Positions 28,768 through 38,606 of a DNA stretch of 64,000 bases are shown here, piece by piece. The translations under genes and the position numbers were made by a program. Where the stretch lies: NCBI RefSeq assembly GCF_016406085.1, contig NZ_JAEHFJ010000001.1, forward strand, positions 124,001-188,000, given 5' to 3'. How positions within the stretch are numbered: the stretch's first letter is position 1; every line of letters begins with the position of its first letter. The notes under the pieces are model-generated. The model saw nothing but the letters and a program-made list of their open reading frames with translations. It ran no database searches and was not told the DNA's origin. The stretch comes from Aureibaculum flavum (lineage in GTDB: Bacteria; Bacteroidota; Bacteroidia; Flavobacteriales; Flavobacteriaceae).

Positions 28768-29811
28768 TCACATTTCTTTTAATGCTTTTATCAATTTTTC
28801 ATTTTCTTGTTCTGTACCAATGGTGAATCGTAAACAATTCTCACATAATGGTTGACTTGATCTATTTCTAACTACAATTCCCTTTTCTAATAATTGTGCA
28901 TACCTTTTATCTGCATTATCTACTTTCACTAACACAAAATTACTATCTGTGGGATAAATAGTTTCCACATAATTTACTTCAAGTAATTCTTCAAGTAACT
29001 TATTCTTTCCTATTGTAATTATGTTAATTTCATTTTCAATTACGACAACATCTTCCAACCTTTCAATTGCTCGCTGCTGTGTTAATTCATTAACATTATA
29101 TGGTGGTTTAATTTTGTTTAATACTGCGATAATTTCTGCTGAAGCGTAACAAATGCCTAGTCGTATTCCTGCCATACCATACGCCTTAGAGAGTGTTTGT
29201 GTAACTATTAAATTGGGATAATTCTGAAGTTTATTCAACCAACTTTCTTCTGATGAAAAATCGACATATGCTTCATCAATGATTACTAACCCATTAAATG
29301 ATTTTAGTAAATTTTCAATAATTGCAGCATCCAAAGTATTACCCGAAGGGTTATTTGGTGAACATATAAACAATAATTTTGTGTACTTATCAACTGCCTT
29401 CAAAATCGCATCAACATCCGGCTGAAAATCGTTTACTAGCAACACTTCCTTATTCTCAACATTATTAATATTAGCCAAAACTCCATACATTCCATATGTT
29501 GGTGGTAATGTAATTACATTATCTTCTCTGGGCTCACAAAAGGCTCGATAAATGAGATCTAAAACTTCATCACTCCCATTACCTAACAAAATATTCTCTA
29601 GTTGAACACCTTTTTGTTCTGCTAATATTTTTTTTACAGTCCTTTGTTGCGGATCTGGATAACGATTTACACCATTTTCAAAAGGATTTTCATTCGCATC
29701 TAAAAAGACCATATCCTGATCAAAATCCTTAAATTCATCACGTGCAGATGAATACGGTTTTAACGCCTTAACATTTGGACGAATTAAACTATTTAGATTA
29801 AAATTATTCAT
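28768..29811 (-). CDS. hisC: Histidinol-phosphate aminotransferase
   Basis: PLP aminotransferase of the seventh step of histidine synthesis, 347 residues. It has LGNGSDEVLDLI near residue 77, CSPNNPSGNTL near residue 150, VIIDEAYVDF near residue 176, and the PLP lysine in TLSKAYGMAGIRLG near residue 209. It overlaps the end of hisD by 8 bases. Confidence 0.96.
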   Translation of the reverse strand: MNNFNLNSLIRPNVKALKPYSSARDEFKDFDQDMVFLDANENPFENGVNRYPDPQQRTVKKILAEQKGVQLENILLGNGSDEVLDLIYRAFCEPREDNVITLPPTYGMYGVLANINNVENKEVLLVNDFQPDVDAILKAVDKYTKLLFICSPNNPSGNTLDAAIIENLLKSFNGLVIIDEAYVDFSSEESWLNKLQNYPNLIVTQTLSKAYGMAGIRLGICYASAEIIAVLNKIKPPYNVNELTQQRAIERLEDVVVIENEINIITIGKNKLLEELLEVNYVETIYPTDSNFVLVKVDNADKRYAQLLEKGIVVRNRSSQPLCENCLRFTIGTEQENEKLIKALKEM

Positions 29812-31093
29812 CCTTTAAACTGTTTAATCGCAATGTTACAGCATTTTTATGAGCTTGTAAACCTTCGGCACTAGCCATTATTTCTATGGCATTACCTATA
29901 TTTTTTATTCCTGTTTTTGTCACCTTTTGAAAAGTCATACTCTTTAAAAAGCTATCTAAATTTACACCACTATATTGCTTAGCATAACCATTAGTAGGTA
30001 GGGTATGATTGGTACCCGAAGCATAATCTCCTGCACTTTCAGGTGTATAATTCCCTATAAAAATAGAACCTGCATTTTGTATACCATCTATATAAAAATC
30101 TTCATTTTCAGTACAAATAATAAAATGTTCTGGTCCATATTGATTGATTAAATTTAAGGCAATGGCATCATTATCAACATAAATTAATTTGGAATTATCT
30201 ATCGCTTTTTGAGCCATAGCTTTTCTCGGAAGATCTTCTATTTGTATTTCTATTTCTGTTTCCACTTTATCTATCAAAGATTTAGAAGTAGAAACTAAAA
30301 TGACTTGACTATCAGAACCATGTTCAGCCTGACTCAACAAATCAGAAGCCACAAAACTTGCATTTGAAGTATCGTCGGCTACTATTAACAATTCAGAAGG
30401 TCCAGCTGGCATATCAATAGCCACACCATATTTTGTTGCTAATTGCTTAGCTACCGTTACGAATTGATTCCCAGGTCCAAAAATTTTAAATACTTGTGGT
30501 ATCGTTTCGGTACTAAAAGTCATTCCGGCGATGGCCTGAATACCACCAACTTTATAAACCTTAGTAACCCCACAAAGCTCAGCTGCATATAAAATTGCTG
30601 GATTAATATTCCCTTCCTTATCAGGAGGAGAACACAATACAATTTCTGAACAACCAGCCAATTTAGCCGGAATAGCTAACATTAATACCGTTGAAAACAA
30701 CGGAGCGGTACCACCTGGAATGTAAATTCCAACTTTTTGAATAGGGCGTTTTTCTTGCCAACAATTGACACCAACAGCAGTCTCAACTTCAATTTTTGAG
30801 GTTTTTTGAGCTTTATGGAATTTTTCAATGTTATTCTTAGCCAAAAGAATGGCTTGTTTTAAACTACCGTCTATGGTTTTCCCTTTTTCAGAAATTTCAG
30901 TTGCAGAAACTTGTATATTCGTTAACTCTATACCATCAAAAAGATTGGTGTATTTTTCAATGGCAACATCACCTTTCTGTTTTACCTCATTGAAAATTTC
31001 TAACACTGTTGCTTCAATATCTTCCACAGTCTGTGTGGGTCTAGATAATATCGTTGACCAACTGTCTTTTTCTGGGTTGTATATTTTATTCAT
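29804..31093 (-). CDS. hisD: Histidinol dehydrogenase
   Basis: NAD-dependent enzyme of the last two steps of histidine synthesis, 429 residues. Typical motifs are VGIYIPGGTAPLFSTVLML, GIQAIAGMTF, GPGNQFVTVAKQ, SQAEHGSDSQ (zinc ligand region) and YGPEHFIICTEN. It overlaps the GNAT gene upstream and hisC downstream by 8 bases each, so the three are translationally coupled. Confidence 0.97.
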   Translation of the reverse strand: MNKIYNPEKDSWSTILSRPTQTVEDIEATVLEIFNEVKQKGDVAIEKYTNLFDGIELTNIQVSATEISEKGKTIDGSLKQAILLAKNNIEKFHKAQKTSKIEVETAVGVNCWQEKRPIQKVGIYIPGGTAPLFSTVLMLAIPAKLAGCSEIVLCSPPDKEGNINPAILYAAELCGVTKVYKVGGIQAIAGMTFSTETIPQVFKIFGPGNQFVTVAKQLATKYGVAIDMPAGPSELLIVADDTSNASFVASDLLSQAEHGSDSQVILVSTSKSLIDKVETEIEIQIEDLPRKAMAQKAIDNSKLIYVDNDAIALNLINQYGPEHFIICTENEDFYIDGIQNAGSIFIGNYTPESAGDYASGTNHTLPTNGYAKQYSGVNLDSFLKSMTFQKVTKTGIKNIGNAIEIMASAEGLQAHKNAVTLRLNSLKDE

Positions 31094-31523
31094 TTGTATA
31101 TGTCTTTCTATAATGGAAACCTAACTTTTGACAACCATAGTTTTCCCAAAATTTATTTCCTCTATTGTTACCAATATAACTATTTAATTCTGTGGCAACA
31201 CAACCAATTGATTTGCCATAATCATTAACCCAATCTAAAAGTAATGGGCCTATTTCCTTTCCTCTATAATCTGGGTGAATCATCACATTATCTGCTTCTA
31301 AATGTTTACCAATATAATACTTGAACAACACCCAAACACCACAAATTCCAATCAATTTATCTTCTTCATAAACTCCAGCACATTTATAATTGTGTTTTAA
31401 CATTTCTGGGAGCCTTTCTTTTAAAACCTCAACACTTATGCTATCATCTAATCGTCTTAAATAAGGAATAATTGTAAAAATATCCTCATCAGCAATAAAT
31501 TTGATCTGATAAGATGAATACAT
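31086..31523 (-). CDS. GNAT-family N-acetyltransferase
   Basis: A 145-residue acetyltransferase-fold protein. The acetyl-CoA loop appears as IHPDYRGKEIGPLLLDW near residues 81-97, with the later NKFWENYGCQKLGFHYRKTY. It is inserted between hisG and hisD with no gap on one side and an 8-base overlap on the other, so it is expressed with the his genes. The substrate is unknown; placement suggests a small-molecule amine or amino acid. Confidence 0.85.
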   Translation of the reverse strand: MYSSYQIKFIADEDIFTIIPYLRRLDDSISVEVLKERLPEMLKHNYKCAGVYEEDKLIGICGVWVLFKYYIGKHLEADNVMIHPDYRGKEIGPLLLDWVNDYGKSIGCVATELNSYIGNNRGNKFWENYGCQKLGFHYRKTYTNE

Positions 31524-32381
31524 TTATAAAACCATTTTTTCAATTGGGCACACTAAAATCCCTTCTGCTCCATTCAACTTTAATTCATCAATTACATCCC
31601 AAAATCTATCTTTATTAATTACAGTATGTATAGAACTCCATCCTTGTTCTGCTAAAGGTAAAACTGTTGGGCTTTTCATTCCTGGTAAAATTTTAATTAT
31701 ATCATTTACTTTATCATTAGGAGCATTTAACAACACATATTTACTATTTCTTGCTTTAAGAACCGATTGAATTCTAAATTGAAGTTTGTCTAATATACTT
31801 TGCTTTTCAGCAGATAATGAAGGTGAAACCGTTAAAACAGCCTCACTTTTTAATAAAACTTCAACTTCTTTTAAGTTATTTTTAAATAAGGTACTACCAC
31901 TTGAGACAATATCAACAATAGCATCCGCCAATCCAATATTTGGAGCAATCTCTACAGAACCATTAATAACATGTAACTCAGATTTTACACCTTTTTTATC
32001 TAAAAACTGATTGACTGTATTTGGATATGAAGTAGCAATTCTCTTACCTTCTAAATCCTTAATTGATCCATATTCAACTGATTTAGGCACAGCAATAGAA
32101 ACTTTACATTTCGAAAAACCTAATTTTTCAACTATGGGTAAGTCATTTCCTTTTTCAATTAACGTGTTTTCACCTAATATAGCAGCATCTACAACACCAT
32201 CTCTAAGATACTGAGGTATATCTCCATTTCTTAGATACAAAACTTCAATAGGAAAATTTCTTGCAAAAGCTTTTAATTGATCTTTTCCATTATCAATGGA
32301 AATACCACAATTTTTAAGCAATTCTAATGATTCTTCGTTTAATCTGCCTGATTTTTGAATGGCAATTTTTAATTTATTCAT
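31524..32381 (-). CDS. hisG: ATP phosphoribosyltransferase
   Basis: First enzyme of histidine synthesis, joining ATP and PRPP. At 285 residues it is the long form with a C-terminal regulatory domain (about 210-285), so histidine feedback is expected without HisZ. Motifs: LKIAIQKSGRLNEESLELL, DAAILGENTL, ATSYPNTVNQFL, VDIVSSGSTL and LPGMKSPTVLPL. It is preceded by a his leader peptide and an attenuator hairpin. Confidence 0.97.
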   Translation of the reverse strand: MNKLKIAIQKSGRLNEESLELLKNCGISIDNGKDQLKAFARNFPIEVLYLRNGDIPQYLRDGVVDAAILGENTLIEKGNDLPIVEKLGFSKCKVSIAVPKSVEYGSIKDLEGKRIATSYPNTVNQFLDKKGVKSELHVINGSVEIAPNIGLADAIVDIVSSGSTLFKNNLKEVEVLLKSEAVLTVSPSLSAEKQSILDKLQFRIQSVLKARNSKYVLLNAPNDKVNDIIKILPGMKSPTVLPLAEQGWSSIHTVINKDRFWDVIDELKLNGAEGILVCPIEKMVL

Positions 32382-32418
32382 TTATTTAAAATTAGGTTCG
32401 ATAGTGCAAACAAATAAA

Positions 32419-32447
32419 AAACCCGCTTGAACTATTCAAACGGGTTT
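32419..32447 (-). terminator. his attenuator hairpin
   Basis: On the minus strand the arms AAACCCGTTTGAA and TTCAAGCGGGTTT enclose a 3-base loop with one mismatch, and a T-rich run follows (TTTTTTATTTG). It sits between the his leader peptide (30 bases upstream) and hisG (38 bases downstream), so it would end transcription early unless the leader ribosome stalls. Confidence 0.85.
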
Positions 32448-32476
32448 ATATGATTTTAGATTTAAAACACAACAAC

Positions 32477-32530
32477 TCACCTCGCCTGAAAGCCAGTATG
32501 GAAATGATGATGTATGTGATTTAAAGTCAT
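32477..32530 (-). CDS. Histidine operon leader peptide
   Basis: A 17-codon frame on the minus strand encodes MTLNHIHHHFHTGFQAR and then TGA, with five histidine codons within seven positions. It starts about 13-16 bases after the predicted transcription start and is followed by the terminator hairpin at 32419-32447 and then hisG. This is the classic arrangement of ribosome-mediated attenuation: scarce histidyl-tRNA would stall the ribosome and prevent the terminator. An anti-terminator structure is likely but was not folded. Confidence 0.85.
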   Translation of the reverse strand: MTLNHIHHHFHTGFQAR

Positions 32531-32549
32531 TTTTTATATTATTGAAGTA

Positions 32550-32582
32550 CAAATTTAATGGATAAATTTTTTATAATGCAAA
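32550..32582 (-). promoter_or_regulatory. his operon promoter
   Basis: On the minus strand TTTG (32579-32582) and TAAATTTG (32550-32557) are separated by 21 bases, within the 17-23 range of the Bacteroidetes promoter. Predicted start near 32544, just before the leader peptide. Confidence 0.6.
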
Positions 32583-32639
32583 TTTTTAAAGATTTTTTTT
32601 CTGGTTTTTGAAATACTTATATAACCATTGTTCAATTAC

Positions 32640-33548
32640 TTACCCTTCCTTTAACTTATTCATTTCTAATTGATGTTGCTTTTTAGCATAAGTATATCCG
32701 TAATGCCACCATTTGGCCATTAATTTTTTATTGAACACTAAAGAATTTGTAGTTAAAACGGTTGGCGTATAATATAAATTAAGCTTCACATTATCGTGTG
32801 CTGCCTGTAATTTACCAATAGTTACATTATGCCTTTCTACTTGATCCATCATAAATTGAACCACATGAGTAATTAATGAAAAGGGATTTTTTGAAGGAAT
32901 TCTATTGAGTTGGCTTACTTCAGTTTCTAAAATAATTACATCAATTTCAGTTGCTCCTCTCAAAATAGCTTCTCTTATAGGCACTAAAGAACCAAAACCT
33001 CCATCGGCATATTCGCATCCATTTTTACGCAATAAACTCATGAATGGAACATAGTTACAAGATGCCCAAATCCAATCACAAAAATCGAGATAGGTACAAT
33101 CTTGTATCGCTTTATACTCTACTACATTTTTGGTTAAGTTTGATACCGTTACTACCACATCTTTTTCTGATGCTTTTATACGTTCAAAATACGATTCAGT
33201 AACATACTTTTTTATTAATTTTCTTAGGTTTTTACTTTCACCAAAAGTCCGCCGTCCATTAATAAAATTCCACACTGTATTTAAATGATTAATGGAAACC
33301 ACTTTTTCTCCATCAACGGTTTTTACGACAAAAGGATTATTGCTAAAAATTTTTCGTTGATTTATGGTCGTATAAATAGCTTTTAACTCATAGAGCTTTC
33401 CTAATGCTAAATGCGACACCATTAAGCTACCTGTTGATGTGCCTAAAAATAAATCGTATGTATTGTTTTTTTCATCTATAAGATATTCAGCAACACCACC
33501 TGCAAATGCCCCTTTACTTCCTCCTCCTGAAATTACTAATGCTCTCAT
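32640..33548 (-). CDS. Patatin-like phospholipase
   Basis: A 302-residue cytoplasmic or membrane-associated lipid acyl hydrolase. It has the oxyanion loop GGGSKGAFAGG near residues 8-18, the nucleophile serine in GTSTGSLM near residue 39, and the catalytic aspartate in DGGFGS near residue 182. Substrate lipids cannot be predicted. It is divergent from the Asp-box protein gene. Confidence 0.93.
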   Translation of the reverse strand: MRALVISGGGSKGAFAGGVAEYLIDEKNNTYDLFLGTSTGSLMVSHLALGKLYELKAIYTTINQRKIFSNNPFVVKTVDGEKVVSINHLNTVWNFINGRRTFGESKNLRKLIKKYVTESYFERIKASEKDVVVTVSNLTKNVVEYKAIQDCTYLDFCDWIWASCNYVPFMSLLRKNGCEYADGGFGSLVPIREAILRGATEIDVIILETEVSQLNRIPSKNPFSLITHVVQFMMDQVERHNVTIGKLQAAHDNVKLNLYYTPTVLTTNSLVFNKKLMAKWWHYGYTYAKKQHQLEMNKLKEG

Positions 33549-33587
33549 ATTTATACTATAATTCTTAGCTATTTTAATTTAAAATTT

Positions 33588-33595
33588 TACTTTTG
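33588..33595 (+). promoter_or_regulatory. -7 box before the Asp-box protein gene (TACTTTTG)
   Basis: TACTTTTG fits TAnnTTTG, with a weak TTAG at the -33 position 19 bases upstream (33565-33568). Predicted start near 33600, about 15 bases before the ATG at 33615. Confidence 0.5.
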
Positions 33596-33614
33596 ATAAA
33601 ACTAACACATTTAT

Positions 33615-34661
33615 ATGAAATTGAAATTATTTATTTTTCTATTTATTACTACTGTTTTAATAATTTCCTGTAAAAATACAAGTATTCCTAGAACTATTGA
33701 AAAGATAACTATCGAAGAAATAACTATAGATAGTTCAAGTATAAGAGCCATTTACCCGATGAAAGACTCGAGTCTCTTTTACGCAACTTCTGATGGTTAT
33801 TTGGGTTTAATGCTACCGACAAATCAAAATATTAAAGATAAAAAGGTGTTTTATGATACTATTGTCCCTCATTTCAGAGCTATAGCCTCTAATTCAGAAA
33901 ATATTTTTATGCTAAGTATTGGCAACCCTGCACTTTTGTACAAATATGACGAAGGTGATTTAGAAATTGTTTATTCAGAAAATCATCCGAAAGTTTTTTA
34001 TGATGCCATGGCTTTTTTTGACGAAAAAAATGGTATTGCTATGGGTGACCCGACAGAAGATTGCCTATCTGTTATTCTAACGAATGATGGTGGTAAATCT
34101 TGGCAAAAACTACCATGCGATGTGCTACCAAAAATTAATGAAGGCGAAGCCGCTTTTGCCGCAAGTAATAGCAACATTGCAATCCAAGGAAAAAATGTAT
34201 GGTTAGTTACTGGAGGTAAATCAGCCAGAGTTTTTCATTCTTCTGATATGGGGAAAAGCTGGAAAGCTTATAAAACACCTATCATTCAAGGGGATCAAAT
34301 GACAGGAATATATAGTGTTGATTTTTATGATGCAAAAAACGGAATTATATTTGGAGGCGATTGGAATAATAAAGATAATAATAAAGGTAATAAAGCCGTT
34401 ACAAAGGATGGTGGTAAAACTTGGCAATTGGTTTCTGAAGGATTGGAACCTGGTTATAAAAGCTGCGTACAATATGTGCCAGACACTAATGGACAAGAAT
34501 TGTTTGCTGTGGGCACCACTGGTGTTTCCTTTTCTAATGATGGTGGAGTCACTTGGAAAAAAGTAAGTAATGATGCCTATTATACGATCCGATTTGTAAA
34601 TAAGAATTTTGCATGGTTGGCTGGAAATAATAAGATCGGAAAAATGATTTTAAACAAATAG
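33615..34661 (+). CDS. Asp-box (BNR) beta-propeller lipoprotein
   Basis: A 348-residue lipoprotein (lipobox LIISC near residue 19) with Asp-box repeats NDGGKSWQKL, SSDMGKSWKAY, TKDGGKTWQLV and SNDGGVTWKKV spread over about residues 150-330. The fold is like sialidase or photosystem-assembly Ycf48 propellers; databases often label it 'oxidoreductase' without support. No sialidase catalytic residues are evident. A lipoprotein gene follows 22 bases later. Confidence 0.85.
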   Translation: MKLKLFIFLFITTVLIISCKNTSIPRTIEKITIEEITIDSSSIRAIYPMKDSSLFYATSDGYLGLMLPTNQNIKDKKVFYDTIVPHFRAIASNSENIFMLSIGNPALLYKYDEGDLEIVYSENHPKVFYDAMAFFDEKNGIAMGDPTEDCLSVILTNDGGKSWQKLPCDVLPKINEGEAAFAASNSNIAIQGKNVWLVTGGKSARVFHSSDMGKSWKAYKTPIIQGDQMTGIYSVDFYDAKNGIIFGGDWNNKDNNKGNKAVTKDGGKTWQLVSEGLEPGYKSCVQYVPDTNGQELFAVGTTGVSFSNDGGVTWKKVSNDAYYTIRFVNKNFAWLAGNNKIGKMILNK

Positions 34662-34683
34662 TAATTCAACTCAATAATAATAA

Positions 34684-35241
34684 ATGAAAAAATTAATAAT
34701 CATAGTTTTAGCGATAGGATTGGTTAGTTGCCAAAGTAATTCTTTAAGAAAGGAATTTAATTGCAATGCCGGTATTGAAAATTCAGAAATGAAAGAGTAT
34801 CGCGATTTTTTAAAACATTTTAAAATTGAAATTCCTAAAAGTTGGCAAACGTCTCTTTATTATGATGAGTATTCATCTGATATTTATACGGGAGATACGT
34901 CAAAACAATTTACAGATTCTTATGTGGTAGAAATTTCTTGGAAACAAGGCGAACTTAATTTAGATGAATCTTTTGCAAAAAAAATAAATGATACACTACA
35001 ATTCAGAGATCAATTGAAAATGATCAAATCTGGGTTCGGAGAATTCAAGGAGAAACCAATGTATTTTAACCTATCAGAAGGGGTTCGTTCAGGACTTAAT
35101 CACAAATTTTTACAAGTATATTTAAAAACAAATATTGATGAATATATTACCTTAACTTCAAAAGTGTATGGCGACAGTTTAGCCGATGAAAGGATCTGTA
35201 AATCAATAGATCTTTTTGACAACCTTGAACTTATTGAATAG
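34684..35241 (+). CDS. Hypothetical lipoprotein
   Basis: A 185-residue protein with a lipoprotein signal (GLVSCQS near residues 13-19). The mature part contains [21 protein letters not shown], which resembles PsbP-like or DUF small lipoprotein folds, but I do not recognise a family with confidence. It lies 22 bases after the Asp-box gene and 43 bases before pepT, so the three may be cotranscribed. Confidence 0.75.
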   Translation: MKKLIIIVLAIGLVSCQSNSLRKEFNCNAGIENSEMKEYRDFLKHFKIEIPKSWQTSLYYDEYSSDIYTGDTSKQFTDSYVVEISWKQGELNLDESFAKKINDTLQFRDQLKMIKSGFGEFKEKPMYFNLSEGVRSGLNHKFLQVYLKTNIDEYITLTSKVYGDSLADERICKSIDLFDNLELIE

Positions 35242-35284
35242 ATTTCATTTACAACGAGAATCTCAGATAAATAACAAAAATAAC

Positions 35285-36523
35285 ATGCAACACATTATAA
35301 ATAGATTTATTAAGTATATAACCATTGACACGCAATCTGATCCTGAAAACGAAGCCTTTCCGAGTACAGAAAAACAATGGAACTTAGCCAAAGTTTTGGT
35401 TGATGATTTAAAAAAAATTGGTTTACAAGAGGTTACTTTAGATGATAATTGCTATATCATGGCAACCTTACCAAGTAACGTTGATCACGAAGTACCAACT
35501 ATAGGTTTTATTTCTCATATAGATACGAGTCCCGATTATAGCGGAACTAATGTTAAGCCACAAATCCATAAGAATTATGATGGAAAAGACATTGTTTTAA
35601 ACCAAGAAGAAAACATCATTTTGTCACCAGATTATTTTGATGATTTACTACAATACAAAGGTCAAACATTAATTACTACAGACGGTTCTACCCTATTAGG
35701 TGCTGATGATAAAGCTGGTATTACAGAAATTATAACAGCAATGGAACATTTGATTCAACATCCTGAAATAAAGCATGGTAAAATTAGAATTGGCTTTACT
35801 CCTGATGAAGAAGTAGGCAAAGGAGCACATCTTTTTGATGTAGATAAATTTGGAGCTGAATGGGCTTACACTATGGATGGTAGCCAAATTGGCGAACTAG
35901 AATATGAAAATTTTAATGCTGCTGGTGCGAAGGTTGTTATCACTGGAAAAATTGTTCATCCCGGTTATGCAAAAGGCAAGATGATAAATTCAATGCTTAT
36001 TGCTAGTGAATTTATTGCAGCTCTACCTAAAGATGAAGTTCCAGAAAGAACCGAAGGTTATGAAGGATTCTATCATTTACATACCTTAAATGGTGAAGTT
36101 GAAAAAACAGAATTAGGATATATTATCCGTGACCATGATATGGAGTTGTTCAACAAACGAAAAGCCGTTTTTCAAAAAGTAGCAGATGATCTTAATGCCA
36201 AATTGGGCAAAGATTTAGTTCATGTTGAAATTTCAGATCAATATTATAATATGAAGGAAAAAGTAGTGCCTGTTATGCATATTGTTGATATTGCGGAAGA
36301 AGCTATGAAAGCGGTTGGTGTAACACCATTAATTAAGGCGATTCGAGGAGGTACAGATGGTTCTCAATTATCTTATAAAGGACTACCCTGCCCTAATATA
36401 TTTGCAGGTGGACATAATTTTCATGGACGTTATGAATATGTTCCTGCTGAATCTATGGAAAAAGCTGTTGAAGTAATTGTGAAAATTGCTGAGATTACGG
36501 CAACGAGAGAACTCAACAAATAA
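35285..36523 (+). CDS. pepT: Peptidase T (tripeptide aminopeptidase)
   Basis: Cytosolic M20 zinc peptidase that removes the N-terminal residue of tripeptides, 412 residues from the ATG at 35285. Zinc ligands and catalytic residues appear in [42 protein letters not shown] and [11 protein letters not shown]. The frame is open upstream to 35216, overlapping the previous gene, but [20 protein letters not shown] matches the usual N-terminus. Confidence 0.95.
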   Translation: MQHIINRFIKYITIDTQSDPENEAFPSTEKQWNLAKVLVDDLKKIGLQEVTLDDNCYIMATLPSNVDHEVPTIGFISHIDTSPDYSGTNVKPQIHKNYDGKDIVLNQEENIILSPDYFDDLLQYKGQTLITTDGSTLLGADDKAGITEIITAMEHLIQHPEIKHGKIRIGFTPDEEVGKGAHLFDVDKFGAEWAYTMDGSQIGELEYENFNAAGAKVVITGKIVHPGYAKGKMINSMLIASEFIAALPKDEVPERTEGYEGFYHLHTLNGEVEKTELGYIIRDHDMELFNKRKAVFQKVADDLNAKLGKDLVHVEISDQYYNMKEKVVPVMHIVDIAEEAMKAVGVTPLIKAIRGGTDGSQLSYKGLPCPNIFAGGHNFHGRYEYVPAESMEKAVEVIVKIAEITATRELNK

Positions 36524-36601
36524 GTTAATTTTGTATTTATTCAAACAAAAGTTCAATCGTTTTAATTAGTTCCTTATTTTTACTGCTTTTAAATTTCAAC
36601 C

Positions 36602-37810
36602 ATGGATAGAAAATTATTATTATCGCTTGCTAAAAAATATGATACACCTTTATATGTATATGATTCTGACAAAATCATCTCACAATACCAACGTATGGAA
36701 AAAGCGTTTTCAGGAGTAAAAAACTTGAAAATAAATTATGCGGTAAAAGCACTTTCAAATATAAATGTATTAAAAGTTTTAAAGCAATTAAACTCTGGTA
36801 TTGATACTGTATCTGTCCAAGAAGTCCAGTTAGGTTTAAAAGCTGGTTTTGCACCGGAAGATATTATTTTCACTCCCAACGGAGTTTCTTTAGAAGAAAT
36901 TGAACAAGCTAAAGATTTAGGAGTTCATATTAACATCGATAATATTTCTATTTTAGAACAATTTGGACAAAAATATCCAGAAATACCTGTTTGTATACGT
37001 ATCAATCCGCATGTTATGGCTGGTGGAAATTCTAAAATTTCTGTAGGTCATATCGATTCTAAATTTGGTATTTCTGTACATCAATTACCGTTAATTCTAC
37101 GTGTGGTAGAAAATACGGGGATGCGAATTAATGGAATACATATGCACACAGGCTCTGACATTTATGATGTAGATGCCTTTTTAAGAGCTACTGAAATTCT
37201 TTTTACCGCGGCTGAATCATTTAAAGACTTAGAATCTATTGATTTTGGAAGTGGATTTAAAGTACCTTACAAAGAAAACGACATCTCTACAGATATTGAA
37301 GAATTAGGGAAAAAACTCAGTAAACGATTTAATGAGTTTTGTAAAAGTTACGGTAGAGACTTAACCATAATGTTTGAACCTGGTAAGTTTTTAGTAAGTG
37401 AAGCTGGTAAACTATTAGTAAACGTTAATGTTGTAAAACAAACTACTTCAACCGTTTTTGCAGGTGTAGATAGTGGATTAAATCACTTGATAAGACCCAT
37501 GTTTTACGATTCTTATCATCATATAGAAAACATCTCTAATCCGAAAGGGAAAGAAAGATTTTATACCGTTGTTGGTTATATTTGTGAGACGGACACCTTA
37601 GGGTCTAACCGTAGAATTACCGAAATTACTGAAGGTGATATTTTGAGCTTTAGCAATGCAGGAGCATACTGTTTTTCTATGGCATCTAACTATAATTCTC
37701 GTTATAGACCCGCAGAAGTATTAGTAAAAGATGGTAAAGATTATCTAATACGTGAACGAGAAACAATTCAAGATTTGTTAAAAGGACAAAATTTAGATTT
37801 GAATTTCTAG
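36602..37810 (+). CDS. lysA: Diaminopimelate decarboxylase
   Basis: PLP enzyme of the last step of lysine synthesis, 402 residues, fold type III. The PLP lysine is in INYAVKALSN near residue 49; FTPNGVS, HMHTGSDI, DFGSGFKVPY, FEPGKFLV and the CETDTLG motif bearing the catalytic cysteine from the partner subunit are all present. It is single here, ended by a hairpin terminator; other lysine genes are not adjacent. Confidence 0.95.
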   Translation: MDRKLLLSLAKKYDTPLYVYDSDKIISQYQRMEKAFSGVKNLKINYAVKALSNINVLKVLKQLNSGIDTVSVQEVQLGLKAGFAPEDIIFTPNGVSLEEIEQAKDLGVHINIDNISILEQFGQKYPEIPVCIRINPHVMAGGNSKISVGHIDSKFGISVHQLPLILRVVENTGMRINGIHMHTGSDIYDVDAFLRATEILFTAAESFKDLESIDFGSGFKVPYKENDISTDIEELGKKLSKRFNEFCKSYGRDLTIMFEPGKFLVSEAGKLLVNVNVVKQTTSTVFAGVDSGLNHLIRPMFYDSYHHIENISNPKGKERFYTVVGYICETDTLGSNRRITEITEGDILSFSNAGAYCFSMASNYNSRYRPAEVLVKDGKDYLIRERETIQDLLKGQNLDLNF

Positions 37811-37841
37811 ATTCAAAACCTTTATTTCATACTATATAAAT

Positions 37842-37873
37842 AACCCTGAAAAGAATTCAAGTCCTTTCAGGGT
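37842..37873 (+). terminator. Hairpin terminator after lysA
   Basis: Arms AACCCTGAAA and TTTCAGGGTT around a 12-base loop, then GTTTAATTTA, 31 bases after the lysA stop. Confidence 0.75.
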
Positions 37874-37954
37874 TGTTTAATTTAGAATCATTCTAAGGTA
37901 TTAGGTATTATTGTTGTCACCAATTTCTTTTACAAACTCAACACAAATTCATCT

Positions 37955-38521
37955 ATGAAAAAAATTATAGTTGCCACAGTCTTCGTTTTACTGTCTTTTA
38001 GTGTTAAATCTCAAAATGCTTCTGTTGAAGATCATGTATTTGGAGTACAAACAGGATTTTTAGGTCTCTATTTTCATGGGGAAACAAAATTATCAGATAA
38101 GTTTGCTTTAAGAGGTGAATTAGGACTAGATTTTGGCTTTTGGGAAAGAGGTATATATCAAGATAATCGAGGATTTCTATTAACCCCTGTAATTGTTATA
38201 GAACCAAGATTTTACTATAATTTAGAAAAGCGTGTTAAAAAGTCTAAAAGAATTGATGGCAATAGTGGTAATTTCATTTCCATAAAAACGAGTTTCAATC
38301 CTGATTTATTTACCATATCAAGTGATCAGAATGTTTCTATTATTCCAACACTACAAATAGTCCCAACATGGGGTATTCGAAGAAATTTAGGAAAACATTT
38401 TAACTATGAAACTGGGATTGGAATTGGATATTACAAAGAGTTTTATAAACAAAATGGATATTCTAGTAATGAAAGTGGTACAGCCATTAATTTACATTTA
38501 CGAATTGGGTATCGCTTTTAG
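37955..38521 (+). CDS. Small outer-membrane beta-barrel protein
   Basis: A 188-residue protein with a Sec signal peptide (about 1-19, ending VKSQ) and eight or so amphipathic strands ending in an aromatic residue (LRIGYRF), as expected for a small porin-like barrel. Features such as LRGELGLDFGF and TWGIRRNLGKHFNYETGIGIG fit OMP_b-brl-type families. Function unknown. Confidence 0.8.
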   Translation: MKKIIVATVFVLLSFSVKSQNASVEDHVFGVQTGFLGLYFHGETKLSDKFALRGELGLDFGFWERGIYQDNRGFLLTPVIVIEPRFYYNLEKRVKKSKRIDGNSGNFISIKTSFNPDLFTISSDQNVSIIPTLQIVPTWGIRRNLGKHFNYETGIGIGYYKEFYKQNGYSSNESGTAINLHLRIGYRF

Positions 38522-38606
38522 ATTTAAATTTTTAAATCTGTATTAGAAACACAGGGTTATTTCTTATCCAGACCGTTACTAATTAATTCATATCTATTTT
38601 CGATTG

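Noticed and set aside
34221-34566. Two overlapping frames inside the Asp-box protein gene.
   Set aside because: They are shadows of a well-supported gene in another frame.
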